A stretch of 64,000 bases of DNA from Pseudoxanthomonas sp. SL93 (GCF_026625825.1 NZ_CP113065.1:2728001-2792000), one strand, 5' to 3'; numbered from the stretch's first letter, positions 17,924 to 27,492 are shown. The notes: generated by a model not told the origin, from the sequence alone. Numbers and translations: made by a program.

Positions 17924-17944
17924 AGCCCTCCTCCGGCCTTCGCG

Positions 17945-20749
17945 ATGGACGCCGAACGCTGGCAACGCCTGTCCCCGCTGCTGGACATCCTGCTCGAACT
18001 GGAGCCGGAAGCGCGCGCGCAGCAGCTTGAGATCCTGCGCGCCGACGACCCGGCGCTGGCGCGCGACCTGGAACAGCTGCTCGCGCTGGAAGACGACAAC
18101 GACAGCTTCATGGACCAGCCCCTGCTGGACAAGCCGGGGCAACTGAAGCCGGGCACGCTGATGGGGCCCTACCGCCTGGAGTCGATGCTGGGCGAAGGCG
18201 GCATGGGCATGGTCTGGCTGGCCTCGCGCGCGGACGGCCTGTACCAGCGCCGCGTCGCCCTGAAGCTGCTTCGCCCCGGCCTGGCCGACCCCAACCTGCG
18301 CCTGCGCTTCACCCGCGAGCGCGAGATCCTGGCGCGGCTGGAACACCCCAACATCGCGCGCCTGCTGGATGCCGGCGTGGGCAGCGAAGGGCAGCCTTAC
18401 CTGGCGCTGGAATACGTCGAAGGCGTGTCCATCACCGAGTACTGCGCCGCCAACAACATCCTGCTGGATGGCCGGCTGAAGCTGTTCCTGCAGGTCTGCG
18501 AAGCGGTCAGCCATGCGCACGCCAACCTGATCGTCCACCGCGACCTGAAGCCGTCCAACATCCTGGTGACGCCCAACGGCGACGTGCGCCTGCTCGACTT
18601 CGGCATCGCCAAGCTGCTGGACGATCCCGAACCCGCCCCCGTGCACCCCCGCACCGAAGTGCGTGCCTTCACCCTGCACTACGCCGCACCCGAACAGGTC
18701 CGCGGCGAGCTGGTCACCACCATGACCGACGTGTATTCGCTCGGCGTGGTGCTGTACGAGCTGCTGGCGGACACCAAGCCCTACCGCCTGCGTCGGCAGA
18801 CCGATGCGGAGTGGGAGGAAGCCATCCTGGCGGTGGAACCGCTGAAACCTTCCGTCGCCACGCTGCGCACCACCGACGGCAGCCGTGCGCGTTGCCCGGA
18901 GACGCGCCGCAACGCGCGCAAGCTGGTCGGCGACCTGGACAACATCGCGCTCAAGGCCCTGGCCAAGCAACCGGAGCAGCGCTACCCGTCGGTGGAAGCG
19001 TTGTCGCTGGACCTGCAGCGGCACATGGATGGACGCCCCGTGCACGCACGGCCGCAGAGCCTGGGCTACCGCATGCGCAAGTACGCGTCGCGGCACCGCT
19101 GGACCCTGGCGGCCGGCAGCGTGGTGGGCCTGCTGCTGGTGGCGGCGCTTGCGGCCAGCGTCTGGCAGGGACGCCAGGCCGTGCGCGAGGCCGCGCGCGC
19201 GCAGGCGATGCAGGATTTCGTGATCGGGCTGTTCGACAACGCCAGCGCTTCGCAGCAGGGCAGCACGTTCGATGCCCGAGAACTGCTGGCGGCCGGCGAG
19301 CGCCGCGGACAACGCGAACTGGGCGCCCAGCCACTGGCGCACGCCGAACTGCTGGGACTGATCGCACGCCTGCGCCTGGGCCTGGGCGACTACCGCCAGT
19401 CGCTGGCGCTGCTGGAAAAACAATCGCGCCTGCTGGCCGTGGTGGACGATGCCCCCGACAGCCTGCGGCTGGAGTCGGCCACGCAGCACGGGCGCGTGCT
19501 GCGCCTGCTGGGCCAGTCGCGGCAATGCCTGGTGGTGATGTCGCCAATGTCGCCCCGGCTGCAGGCGCTGCAGTCGCGGTTTCCGCTGCCGGTGGCGGAG
19601 TTCATGTCGCAGAGCGGGCGCTGCCATGCCGATGCCGGCGAACGCCAGGTGGCGCGACAGATGTACGAACGCTCGCTGGATATCCGCCGCTCGCTGAAGG
19701 ACGAAGCGGGCGTGGCGGAGAACCTGCGCGACATGGCCACGCTGGATGCGGAGCTGGGCAACGCGGATGCCGCCGTGCGCGGCTACCGTGCCGCGCTGGC
19801 GCACCTGCAGGCACACGGGCATGCACGGCATCCGCTGGCGGTGGAGATCCAGCGCAGCTTGGCCATGCTGTACCGCAATCGCGGCGAGACCGATGCCGCG
19901 CTGGCGAACTACCAGCGCGCGGGGGCACTGGCCCGCGAGATCCTGGGCCCACAGCATCCGACCACGCAGGCCCTGCGCCGGCACGTTGCCGCCATCCACG
20001 TGGACCTGGGCGAGCTGCGCATCGCCGACGAGGAGCTGCGCACCCTGCACGCGTTGACCCTGGAATCGATGGGCCCGGCCCACCGCGACACCGCATCCAG
20101 CTGGAATTCGATGGGCATCGTCGCGTGGGAGCGGGGAGATTACTCGGCCGCCGTGGACTACGTGGCGCGCGCGGTCCGGATCTGGCGGGCACCGGACAGC
20201 GCCCAGATCCTGCCCGGCGGCCTGTTCAACTACGGCATGGTGCTGCACAGCGCGGGCCGGTATGGCGACGCCCTGGCGGCGCTGGAAGAGGCGCGCCAGC
20301 TGCGCGCGGCCACCATCGGCGCCAGTCATCCCCTGGTGGGTGAGACGGACCGCATGATCGGCGAAGTCCTCGCCTCCCAGGGCGACCTGGCCGCGGCGAG
20401 CGAACGCTTCGATCGCGCGGTACGGCTGACCCAGGTCGGCTTCGGACCCGATCATCCGCGCACCTGGTTCGCCCAGCTGTCGATGGCACACCACCAGACG
20501 CGCCTTGGAAAGCCCGCCGATGCCATCGCGCCGCTGCAGGCACTGGCGCAACACCCCGGCGAAGGCAGCGAAGCCCCCAAGTTGCGCTGGCTGGCACGCG
20601 CCTACCTGGGCGAGGCGCGCTGCCGCTTGGGGCAGGGTGAAGAGGCGCGTCGGGAGCTGGACGCGCTGATCAGCGAACTGCGCGTTCGGCAACCCGACGG
20701 CGGCACCATTCCGCGCGAGGCGCAGGCCATCCGCACGGCGTGCCGGTGA
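17945..20749 (+). CDS. Transmembrane Ser/Thr protein kinase with C-terminal repeats
   Basis: 934 aa. Kinase domain about residues 75-360: LGEGGMGMVWLAS, VALKLL, VHRDLKPSNILV, LDFGIAKLL and YAAPEQVRGE are all intact, so an active PknB-type kinase is expected. One membrane helix at about 386-408 (AAGSVVGLLLVAALAASVW). The rest, about 425-934, is a periplasmic helical TPR array (for example NADAAVRGYRAALAHLQAHG and GRYGDALAALEEARQLRA), suited to sensing a partner. Likely phosphorylates the sigma factor encoded just upstream; it is the PknS/PknT-like partner. Confidence 0.93.
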   Translation: MDAERWQRLSPLLDILLELEPEARAQQLEILRADDPALARDLEQLLALEDDNDSFMDQPLLDKPGQLKPGTLMGPYRLESMLGEGGMGMVWLASRADGLYQRRVALKLLRPGLADPNLRLRFTREREILARLEHPNIARLLDAGVGSEGQPYLALEYVEGVSITEYCAANNILLDGRLKLFLQVCEAVSHAHANLIVHRDLKPSNILVTPNGDVRLLDFGIAKLLDDPEPAPVHPRTEVRAFTLHYAAPEQVRGELVTTMTDVYSLGVVLYELLADTKPYRLRRQTDAEWEEAILAVEPLKPSVATLRTTDGSRARCPETRRNARKLVGDLDNIALKALAKQPEQRYPSVEALSLDLQRHMDGRPVHARPQSLGYRMRKYASRHRWTLAAGSVVGLLLVAALAASVWQGRQAVREAARAQAMQDFVIGLFDNASASQQGSTFDARELLAAGERRGQRELGAQPLAHAELLGLIARLRLGLGDYRQSLALLEKQSRLLAVVDDAPDSLRLESATQHGRVLRLLGQSRQCLVVMSPMSPRLQALQSRFPLPVAEFMSQSGRCHADAGERQVARQMYERSLDIRRSLKDEAGVAENLRDMATLDAELGNADAAVRGYRAALAHLQAHGHARHPLAVEIQRSLAMLYRNRGETDAALANYQRAGALAREILGPQHPTTQALRRHVAAIHVDLGELRIADEELRTLHALTLESMGPAHRDTASSWNSMGIVAWERGDYSAAVDYVARAVRIWRAPDSAQILPGGLFNYGMVLHSAGRYGDALAALEEARQLRAATIGASHPLVGETDRMIGEVLASQGDLAAASERFDRAVRLTQVGFGPDHPRTWFAQLSMAHHQTRLGKPADAIAPLQALAQHPGEGSEAPKLRWLARAYLGEARCRLGQGEEARRELDALISELRVRQPDGGTIPREAQAIRTACR

Positions 20750-20759
20750 CGGGCGCGGC

Positions 20760-21383
20760 TCACTCCAGCGGCAGCGATGCCTGCAGCGGGTCGATGCGGC
20801 CTTCACCACGCGCGATCTTCTTGAATTCGGCGCGGCTGACCGACACGTAGCGCTCGTTGCCGCCGATCTCGACCTGCGGACCGTCCTGCACGGCATGGCC
20901 CTGCGCGTTGACGCGCACGGTCATGGTCGCCTTCTTGCCGGTGTGGCAGATGGTCTTGATCTCGGTGAGCTCATCGGCCCAGGCCAGCAGATACTGGCTG
21001 CCTTCGAACAGCTCGCCGCGGAAATCCGTGCGCAGCCCGTAGCAGAGCACCGGGATGCGCAGCGCATCCACCACCTCGCTGAGCTGCCATACCTGCGACC
21101 GGGTCAGGAACTGCGCCTCGTCCACCAGCACGCAGTCCAGCCGGCCATGCGCGGCAATGTCGCGGCGGATCCAGGTTTCCAGGTCGTCGCCGCGCTCGAA
21201 GGCGGTCGCTTCGGACCGCAGGCCGATGCGGGACGCCACCACGCCCGCCCCGGCACGGTCATCCAGCCGCGGCGTCAGGATCGCCACCCGCATCCCGCGC
21301 TCGCGGTAGTTGTGCGCGGACTGCAGCAGCGTGGTGGTCTTCCCGGCGTTCATCGCCGAATAGTAGAAGTAGAGTTTGGCCAT
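20760..21383 (-). CDS. tdk: Thymidine kinase
   Basis: 207 aa, type II bacterial TK. P-loop [15 protein letters not shown] (about 8-22), catalytic Glu in VDEAQFLT (about 88-95), lasso LCYGLRTDF, and [10 protein letters not shown]. Phosphorylates thymidine for salvage. The zinc ligands of E. coli TK are mostly gone: CHTGKK replaces CHCGRK and SRAEF replaces CRKHY, leaving one Cys. The 5' end was copied in the tandem duplication described at 22424-22521. Confidence 0.95.
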   Translation of the reverse strand: MAKLYFYYSAMNAGKTTTLLQSAHNYRERGMRVAILTPRLDDRAGAGVVASRIGLRSEATAFERGDDLETWIRRDIAAHGRLDCVLVDEAQFLTRSQVWQLSEVVDALRIPVLCYGLRTDFRGELFEGSQYLLAWADELTEIKTICHTGKKATMTVRVNAQGHAVQDGPQVEIGGNERYVSVSRAEFKKIARGEGRIDPLQASLPLE

Positions 21384-21444
21384 GCGGGGATTCTAGCGGG
21401 CCGCCCCGCAGGCGGCATCGCGCATCGCGCAGCGCGCGTGCGCT

Positions 21445-22071
21445 TCAGGGTTTGCCGCGCACCGCCTCTGCGGGCTTGGCCGTCACGCAGCCGCTGTAGG
21501 CGTCCTTCCGCGCCCCGACGCAGACATCCACGTTGCTGTCCCAGCCGACGCGGCTCCCCACGATCTGGTACTTCTCGCGCCGTTGTTCCTGGGCCACGCG
21601 CGGTTGCGCGGCCGCATCGCCGTAGACGGCATACAACGTCGCCCCCAACGCGGGCACCCGCGTGCGCTCGTCCGCCGTCAGGCCCTGCCAATAGGCTTCG
21701 CGCAGTGCGATCAGGGCCGGCGCGCCCCGCTCGGCGGCCAAGTCCATCCAGATGTATCCCAGCACGCGGTCGGCGTCCACGCCCTGCCCCTGCCAGTACT
21801 GCTCGGCGATGGCCGCCTGCGACAGCTTGTCAGCCAGGCGGGCGGCACGCAGGAAATGCTCATGCGCGCGCTGCTGGCGGCCTTCGCGCTGCGCCTCGAC
21901 GCCGAGCTCGCGGAAATACTGCGCAAGATCCGACCCTTCTTGTCCGCTCAGCCCGTGTTCGGCGGCAGCGTCCTGGGGCTGGCCGGAGGCGCCACCGGCT
22001 TGCGCCGGCGGGGAAGACGCCGCGGCTACCAACAGCAGGAGGATCGCAAGGCAGTGACTTGAAGTCGTCAT
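21445..22071 (-). CDS. Secreted Sel1/TPR-like protein, paralogue A
   Basis: 208 aa from ATG 22071 (MTTSSHCLAILLLLVAAASS), a signal peptide cleaved near PAQA. The body is a short helical repeat pair: YFRELGVEAQREGRQQRAHE and a Sel1-like GYIWMDLAAERGAPALIALR. It is clearly homologous to the gene at 22542-23357 (shared WMDLAAER, YGDAAAxPR, GSRxG), the two arising by the tandem duplication. Periplasmic; function unknown. Confidence 0.8.
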   Translation of the reverse strand: MTTSSHCLAILLLLVAAASSPPAQAGGASGQPQDAAAEHGLSGQEGSDLAQYFRELGVEAQREGRQQRAHEHFLRAARLADKLSQAAIAEQYWQGQGVDADRVLGYIWMDLAAERGAPALIALREAYWQGLTADERTRVPALGATLYAVYGDAAAQPRVAQEQRREKYQIVGSRVGWDSNVDVCVGARKDAYSGCVTAKPAEAVRGKP

Positions 22072-22349
22072 GAAGAAACTCCGGCACGGATGATCGTGTG
22101 GACAATCGGGTATGCGACGCACGCCTCGTGAACGCACCTGTCTGGTCTCGGGCGGCAACCGACTGCATGCGCGGCCGATTCGGGCCGACAGGACAGCGGC
22201 CTGCATGGGGCGCACCCCGCATCCGGAACCGCCACCCGCCAACAGACGTTCTGAGCCAGACTGCACCCACGCCACCGGCACCGTCAAGCAGGCAACGGCC
22301 CGTACTGTCAAGCGGGCCGGGCCCTTCGCTCCGCCGTTACAATGCCCGC

Positions 22350-22401
22350 CCAACGGAAGCCCCCATGCACGGCCTCAATCCCCCACAACGCGCTGCCGTC
22401 C
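22350..22401 (+). repeat. 52-bp direct repeat, copy 1 (rep 5' end)
   Basis: Identical to 23534-23585, covering 14-15 bp of the rep leader and the first 12-13 rep codons. It marks the right edge of the first duplicated unit. Confidence 0.93.
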
Positions 22402-22423
22402 GGTCGTCAGGCGGCGGCATCAC
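22364..22423 (+). pseudogene. rep 5' remnant
   Basis: ATG at 22364 opens a frame reading MHGLNPPQRAAV, identical to the first 12 residues of Rep at 23549. After residue 12 it diverges and runs antisense through the tdk remnant. A TACAAT box at 22338-22343 parallels the TAGAAT ahead of rep, so the promoter was copied too. The remnant lacks the P-loop and cannot be functional. Confidence 0.88.
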
Positions 22424-22521
22424 GCTCGCGAGGGGTGCGCTCACTGGAACAGCGTGGTGGTCTTGCGGGCGTTCATGGCTGAATATTCGAAATGGAGTTT
22501 CGCCATGCGCGGAATTCCAGC
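22424..22521 (-). pseudogene. tdk 5' remnant
   Basis: On the minus strand ATG 22506 begins MAKLHFEYSAMNARKTTTLF, about 80% identical to the first 20 residues of Tdk, and stops at TGA (22441-22443). The P-loop Gly of NAGKTTT is now Arg. Similarity to the tdk leader continues past the ATG to about 22521. It is the left edge of the second duplicated unit. Confidence 0.88.
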
Positions 22522-22541
22522 TTCCGCGCACGGCACCGTGC

Positions 22542-23357
22542 TCAAGGCTTGGTGGGAACGATCACACCGGGGAGCGAGACCGGCTCTTCCGGCACGTCCG
22601 GCTCTTGGGCGTCCAGATCGGGACGCGTCTCGCGGATACGTGAGTCGACGGCCTCCGTCTCGTTGACCTGCTCCGCGTCACCCACGCTCACACGACCGAT
22701 CCGCGGCTTAGCCCATACTTGGTCCGTGTAGGCCCAGTACTTCTTGGCATCCCAGTAGCGCTCGTCGTAGAACTTGGAACCGTCGATACTCTGCCCACCT
22801 TCGGGGCCGGGAATCAGGATCTGCACATTGCCGGCGAATCCGGTGCGGCTTCCGGTTAACTGCATGCGTCCACGACGCAGCTGCGCCTCATACCGCGGCT
22901 TCGCCGCCGCATCACCAAAGCGCGCATAGACTTCTTCGCCCAGTTGCAGGGCACGGGTGCGTTCCTCTCGCGTGAGCGTATTCCAATAGCGTTCCCGCAT
23001 GCCGAGGAATCCCGCATAAGCGCGCTCCGCCGCCAGGTCCATCCACGCGTAAGCAAGCGGACGATCCTGGGGCGTGCCCTCGCCGTTCCAGAGCATCTCC
23101 GCCACCATGCCCTGCGATGGCTTGTCGGCATAAAAACTGGCACGCCGGAAGAAGCGCAGCGCGTCCTCATGACGCTTTTCCTTGTAAGCCTCCATGCCCA
23201 GCAGACGGTATTTCATGTCCGGGTGGTGGGTCAGGAATCCCGCGCTGATCAACAAGGAATCCGCCGTCGGATCCGGCGGTGGCTTGTCGTCCTTGGCCTG
23301 CGCAACCGACGCAGCAACAGACAAGAGTAGGAGTAGCCACCAACGCGTGCCGATCAT
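22542..23357 (-). CDS. Secreted Sel1/TPR-like protein, paralogue B
   Basis: 271 aa. Signal peptide MIGTRWWLLLLLSVAASVAQ then AKDDK. Helical repeat body with LGMEAYKEKRHEDALRFFRR and the Sel1-like AYAWMDLAAERAYAGFLGMR, matching paralogue A. It has a longer, acidic C-terminus (about residues 175-271, for example DSRIRETRPDLDAQEPDVPE) that A lacks. Divergent from rep. Function unknown; periplasmic location inferred. Confidence 0.82.
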   Translation of the reverse strand: MIGTRWWLLLLLSVAASVAQAKDDKPPPDPTADSLLISAGFLTHHPDMKYRLLGMEAYKEKRHEDALRFFRRASFYADKPSQGMVAEMLWNGEGTPQDRPLAYAWMDLAAERAYAGFLGMRERYWNTLTREERTRALQLGEEVYARFGDAAAKPRYEAQLRRGRMQLTGSRTGFAGNVQILIPGPEGGQSIDGSKFYDERYWDAKKYWAYTDQVWAKPRIGRVSVGDAEQVNETEAVDSRIRETRPDLDAQEPDVPEEPVSLPGVIVPTKP

Positions 23358-23533
23358 CTTGACGTCCCTGGAGAGTGTGGATCTCCCGACATGCTACCGC
23401 ACCCCATCGGTGACCTGATCCCAACCTATGGCCTATGTCACGCACGCCACCGGACTTGCACCCGCCGCTCTCCAGAATGCAGCATGCAGGGGGTTGGAAG
23501 GTTTCCCGGTTTCACCTCCGCTAGAATGGCGAG

Positions 23534-23585
23534 CCAACGGAAGCCCCCATGCACGGCCTCAATCCCCCACAACGCGCTGCCGTCC
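23534..23585 (+). repeat. 52-bp direct repeat, copy 2 (intact rep 5' end)
   Basis: Identical to 22350-22401. This copy is followed by the full rep gene. Confidence 0.93.
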
Positions 23586-25525
23586 TTCACAGCCAGGGCC
23601 CCCTGCTGGTGCTCGCGGGCGCTGGCAGCGGCAAGACCCGCGTGATCGTGGAAAAGATCGCCCACCTGATCGGTGCCGGGCATTTCCCCGCCAAGCGCAT
23701 CGCCGCCATCACCTTCACCAACAAGTCGGCGAAGGAAATGCGCGAGCGCGTGGCCAAGCGGATCAAGGGCGACGCGGCCGAAGGCCTGACCATCTGCACC
23801 TTCCATGCACTGGGATTGAAGTTCCTGCAGATCGAGCACGCCGCCGTGGGCCTGAAGCGCGGCTTCTCCATCTTCGACGCCGACGACGCCACCGCGCAGG
23901 TCAAGGACCTGATGTACGGCGCCAAGCCCGACGACATCGAGATGGCCAAGAACCTGATCTCGCGCGCGAAGAACGCCGGCCTGTCGCCCGAAGAAGCGCT
24001 CGCCGAAGCCCGCAGCAACCGCGAGAAGGAAGCCGCGCTGCTGTACCAGCGCTACCAGGCGCGGCTGACCACCTTCAATGCGGTCGACTTCGACGACCTG
24101 ATCCGCCTGCCGGTGCAGGTGCTGGAGAACAATCCCGACATCGTGGCCGCGTGGCGCGAACGCATCGGCTACCTGCTGGTGGACGAATGCCAGGACACCA
24201 ACGATGCGCAGTACCGCCTGTTGAAGGCGATCGCCGGCGAGCGCGGCGACTTCACCTGCGTGGGCGACGACGACCAGAGCATCTATGCCTGGCGTGGCGC
24301 CAACCCGGACAACCTGCTGCAGATGGCGAAGGACTACCCGAAGCTGCAGATCATCAAGCTGGAACAGAACTACCGTTGCAGCAACCGCGTGCTGCGTGCC
24401 GCCAATGCGTTGATCGCCAACAATCCGCACGAGCACCCGAAGAAGCTGTGGAGCGACCAGGCCGATGGTGACCGCATCCGCGTGTGGGAGTGCCGCGACA
24501 ACGACCACGAGGCGGAAAAGGTTGCCGCCGAGATCTCCTTCCTGCAGGCGGCCCGCGGCGCGGCGTGGAGCGACTTCTGTATCCTGTTCCGCGGCAATCA
24601 CCAGTCGCGACCGCTGGAAAAGGCGATGCAGCTGCTGCGCATTCCCTACCATCTGACCGGTGGCACCGCGTTCCTGGAGCGCCAGGAAGTGAAGGACGCG
24701 CTGTCGTGGCTGCGCCTGCTGGTCAATCCGGACGACGATGCCGCCTTCCTGCGCGCGGTGCAGTCGCCCAAGCGCGAAGTCGGTGCCACGTCGCTGGCCA
24801 AGCTGGCCGAGATGGCGCAGCACGCGCACCTGCCGATGTCGCGCGCCGCCGAATCGATGGGCGCACTGAAGGCGTTGCCACCGCGCGCGGCCAACGGCCT
24901 CAGCGCCTTCGTCGACATCGTGCGCGACCTGCGCCAGCACGCGGAAACCCTCTCGCCAGCCGAACTGGTGCGTCGCCTGAGCGAGCGCTCCGGGCTGCTG
25001 GCCGACCTGCGCGCGCAGTGCAAGGACGAAGCCTCGTTCCAGCGCCGTCGCGCCAACCTGGACGAACTGGCGGACTGGTTCGAAGGCGGCCCGCGCGGCA
25101 GCTCGGCGGGCGACCTCGCCGCGCAGCTGGCCCTGCTGTCGCGCAACGACAAGGATGATGGAGGCAACCAGGTGCGGTTGATGAGCCTGCATGCGGCCAA
25201 GGGATTGGAGTTCCGTTACGTCTTCATCATCGGCTGCGAAGACGGCACGCTGCCGCACGAGACCAGCGTGGAGGAAGGCAACCTGCAGGAAGAGCGCCGG
25301 CTGATGTACGTGGGCATCACCCGGGCGAAGGAAGCGTTGTGGCTCAGCCACAACCGCGAGACGCGGCGCTTCGGTGAACGCATGCGACTGCAGCCCAGCC
25401 GTTTCATCGACGAACTCCCGGCCGACGAACTGCAGCGCGACGGTGCGGATCCGGTGGCGGACGCCGAACGCAAGAAGGAGCGCGCCAGCGCAGGACTGGC
25501 GGCGATCCAGGCGCTGTTCGACTGA
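23549..25525 (+). CDS. rep: ATP-dependent DNA helicase Rep
   Basis: 658 aa, superfamily 1A helicase moving 3'-5'. Motifs: Q-motif LNPPQRAAV, Walker A LAGAGSGKTRVI, ITFTNKSAKEMRER (Ia), LLVDECQDTND (II), GDDDQSIYAWRGA (III), LEQNYRCSNR (IV), SLHAAKGLEFRYVF (V) and VGITRAKEALWLS (VI). Rep helps restart stalled replication forks. A TAGAAT box at 23522-23527 is a likely -10. Its start region was duplicated upstream at 22350. Confidence 0.96.
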   Translation: MHGLNPPQRAAVLHSQGPLLVLAGAGSGKTRVIVEKIAHLIGAGHFPAKRIAAITFTNKSAKEMRERVAKRIKGDAAEGLTICTFHALGLKFLQIEHAAVGLKRGFSIFDADDATAQVKDLMYGAKPDDIEMAKNLISRAKNAGLSPEEALAEARSNREKEAALLYQRYQARLTTFNAVDFDDLIRLPVQVLENNPDIVAAWRERIGYLLVDECQDTNDAQYRLLKAIAGERGDFTCVGDDDQSIYAWRGANPDNLLQMAKDYPKLQIIKLEQNYRCSNRVLRAANALIANNPHEHPKKLWSDQADGDRIRVWECRDNDHEAEKVAAEISFLQAARGAAWSDFCILFRGNHQSRPLEKAMQLLRIPYHLTGGTAFLERQEVKDALSWLRLLVNPDDDAAFLRAVQSPKREVGATSLAKLAEMAQHAHLPMSRAAESMGALKALPPRAANGLSAFVDIVRDLRQHAETLSPAELVRRLSERSGLLADLRAQCKDEASFQRRRANLDELADWFEGGPRGSSAGDLAAQLALLSRNDKDDGGNQVRLMSLHAAKGLEFRYVFIIGCEDGTLPHETSVEEGNLQEERRLMYVGITRAKEALWLSHNRETRRFGERMRLQPSRFIDELPADELQRDGADPVADAERKKERASAGLAAIQALFD

Positions 25526-25578
25526 CACGCCTCCCGGGGGCGTAAGCTCCGTCACAGGCCGCCAACCACGGACACCGC

Positions 25579-25959
25579 ATGGATACCGCTCCCTCGCTTT
25601 CCCGCATCGGCCAGATTGCGATCACGGTCAGCAGCGTCGACGTGGCGCTCGACTTCTACCGCGATGCGCTGGGGCTGGAATTCCTGTTCCAGGCCGGGCC
25701 GGATCTGGCGTTCTTGGATGCCGGCGGCACCCGTCTGATGCTGACCACGCCGCAAGGCGCAGGTACCGTTGGCGCGAACTCGGTGCTCTACTTCAAGGTA
25801 AGCGACATCGCCACCGTGCAGGCCGCGCTGGTCGCCCGTGGCGCACGCGAGGAGCGGCCGCCACAGCTGGCCGCGCGGATGCCCGACCATGAACTCTGGA
25901 TCGGCTTCCTGCGTGACCCGGACAACAACCTGGTCGGTCTGATGGAAGAGAAGCGCTGA
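25579..25959 (+). CDS. VOC/glyoxalase-fold protein
   Basis: 126 aa. One vicinal-oxygen-chelate unit pair: SRIGQIAITVSSVDVALDFY then RDALGLEFLF, AFLDAGGTRLMLTTP, LYFKVSDIATVQAAL, and FLRDPDNNLVGLMEE with the C-terminal metal-site Glu. His is replaced by Gln/Ala at the first metal position (QIAITV), so metal binding may be altered. Substrate unknown. 53 bp after rep. Confidence 0.88.
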   Translation: MDTAPSLSRIGQIAITVSSVDVALDFYRDALGLEFLFQAGPDLAFLDAGGTRLMLTTPQGAGTVGANSVLYFKVSDIATVQAALVARGAREERPPQLAARMPDHELWIGFLRDPDNNLVGLMEEKR

Positions 25960-26149
25960 CGCGCCCCGGGCGCGCTCATCGAACCAGCGCGGAGGGTTCG
26001 CGGGCGGGTTCGACGCCGACGTTAGCGCGGACCGCCCTTGCCTGCAATCGAGCGACGAAGGCATTCACATGAGCACGCTCTCTCATTTCTCTCTCACCCG
26101 ATGATGCGATCGATGCGAAAGTACGAATGTGAACTGCAGGGAGGAACAC

Positions 26150-26698
26150 ATGGATAGAGCGGGCAATGCGCGATTCACCCTGCTGGCGTCGTACAACCAG
26201 TGGATGAACCGACGCCTCTACGATGCGGCGGCAACGCTGTCCCACGATGCCTTGGTTGCGGATCGCGGTGCGTTCTTCGGGTCCATCCTCGGCACGCTCA
26301 ACCACCTGGTGGTGACGGACACCATCTGGCTCAAGCGATTCGCCGCTGCGCCGGATGCTGCCGCCGTGCTTGCCGCACTGGAAGACACGCCGATGCCGTC
26401 GGCATTGGATGCCATGCTCTATCCGGAGCTTCCGCCCTTGCGCGAACGCCGCGAATGGCTGGACGCGCTGATCCTGCGATGGGTGGACACGCTCACGTCT
26501 GCGGAGTTGTCAGCCCGCCTGGCGTACCTCAACACGAAGGGTACGGCCTTCGTGCGCAGCGTCGAGGGACTGCTCACGCACCTGTTCAATCACCAGACCC
26601 ACCATCGCGGACAGGTCACCACGCTGCTGTCGCAGGCGGGCGTGGACGTCGGCGTGACCGACCTGCTGATGCTGGTGCCGGACGAAAGCGGACGCTGA
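26150..26698 (+). CDS. DinB-family four-helix protein
   Basis: 182 aa from ATG 26150 with GAGGAA 7 bp upstream. LLASYNQWMNRRLYDAAATL, LGTLNHLVVTDTIWLKRF and LFNHQTHHRGQVTTLLSQAG are the DinB pattern; the metal-binding triad is His in NHLVVTD and the two His of HQTHHRG. DinB/YfiT-like enzymes are metal-dependent, often thiol transferases or hydrolases; the substrate here is unknown. Confidence 0.92.
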   Translation: MDRAGNARFTLLASYNQWMNRRLYDAAATLSHDALVADRGAFFGSILGTLNHLVVTDTIWLKRFAAAPDAAAVLAALEDTPMPSALDAMLYPELPPLRERREWLDALILRWVDTLTSAELSARLAYLNTKGTAFVRSVEGLLTHLFNHQTHHRGQVTTLLSQAGVDVGVTDLLMLVPDESGR

Positions 26699-26701
26699 GG
26701 C

Positions 26702-27367
26702 TCAGTTATCGCGCGTGCTGAGCAGGTGTTCCACCTGTTCGCGCAACGCCGCGACCTCGGCTTCCAGCGCAGTGATGCGCGTTTCCAGTTCGGCAGTCGC
26801 CGGCTCGCCCGACGGCGATGCAGGCAGCCGTGCCGCGATCGCAGCCACGTCCACCGGGCCAGCGAGCAGGTGCATGTAACGGTCTTCACGCTGGCCGGGC
26901 CCGCGCGGGATCTGCACGACCAGTGCAGGCACGCGCTGGATCAGGCGATCGAGATGGTGGCGCACGTCGTCCGCGTCGGCGAACTTGAACAGCCGCTCGC
27001 TGCGTGCCAGCAGTTCATGCATGGTCTGCGCGCCGCGCAGCAGCAGCAGTCCCAGCAACACCACCTGCTGCTGGGGCAGGCTGAAGAACGCGGCGGTGCG
27101 GTGCTCATAGCGTTCGGCGCGCGACGAGAACACCTGCCGTGCCAGTCCACGCTGTTCCAGCTGCCTCAAGGCATGGTTCACCGCGCCGGTGTCCAGCGCC
27201 ATCACCGGCTCGCGCGCGGTCTTCTGGTTGGCTGCGGTCTGCGCCGCGTTCACGGTCAGCGGGTAGGTCTCCGGCGTGGTCGCTTCCTTCTCGATCAGGC
27301 AGCCCAGCAGGCGCGCCTCGGCGGTGTTCAGCAGGGGCAGCGCGGCCGTGTCGTCTTGGGTATCCAT
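26702..27367 (-). CDS. YceH/UPF0502 (DUF480) family protein
   Basis: 221 aa. [20 protein letters not shown] then [20 protein letters not shown] is the conserved N-terminus, followed by the second winged helix ([20 protein letters not shown]). It ends in a coiled coil ([20 protein letters not shown]), so dimerisation is likely. Two winged-helix domains suggest DNA binding, but no target is established. Convergent with the DinB gene. Confidence 0.92.
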   Translation of the reverse strand: MDTQDDTAALPLLNTAEARLLGCLIEKEATTPETYPLTVNAAQTAANQKTAREPVMALDTGAVNHALRQLEQRGLARQVFSSRAERYEHRTAAFFSLPQQQVVLLGLLLLRGAQTMHELLARSERLFKFADADDVRHHLDRLIQRVPALVVQIPRGPGQREDRYMHLLAGPVDVAAIAARLPASPSGEPATAELETRITALEAEVAALREQVEHLLSTRDN

Positions 27368-27492
27368 GCGGAGGGAAGCCAGGGGAGCAGGGGCGCGCAG
27401 GATACTACGTGTGCCCGCCCCGCCCGCTGCGCTGACATGCCCGGGCAACAGGCGTCGGCTAGAATCACGGCACACCGAAAGATGGATGTCCG

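Noticed and set aside
22098..22643. Plus-strand 181-aa frame through the duplication junction
   Set aside because: It is the rep remnant read on through antisense tdk and paralogue B sequence, not a new gene.
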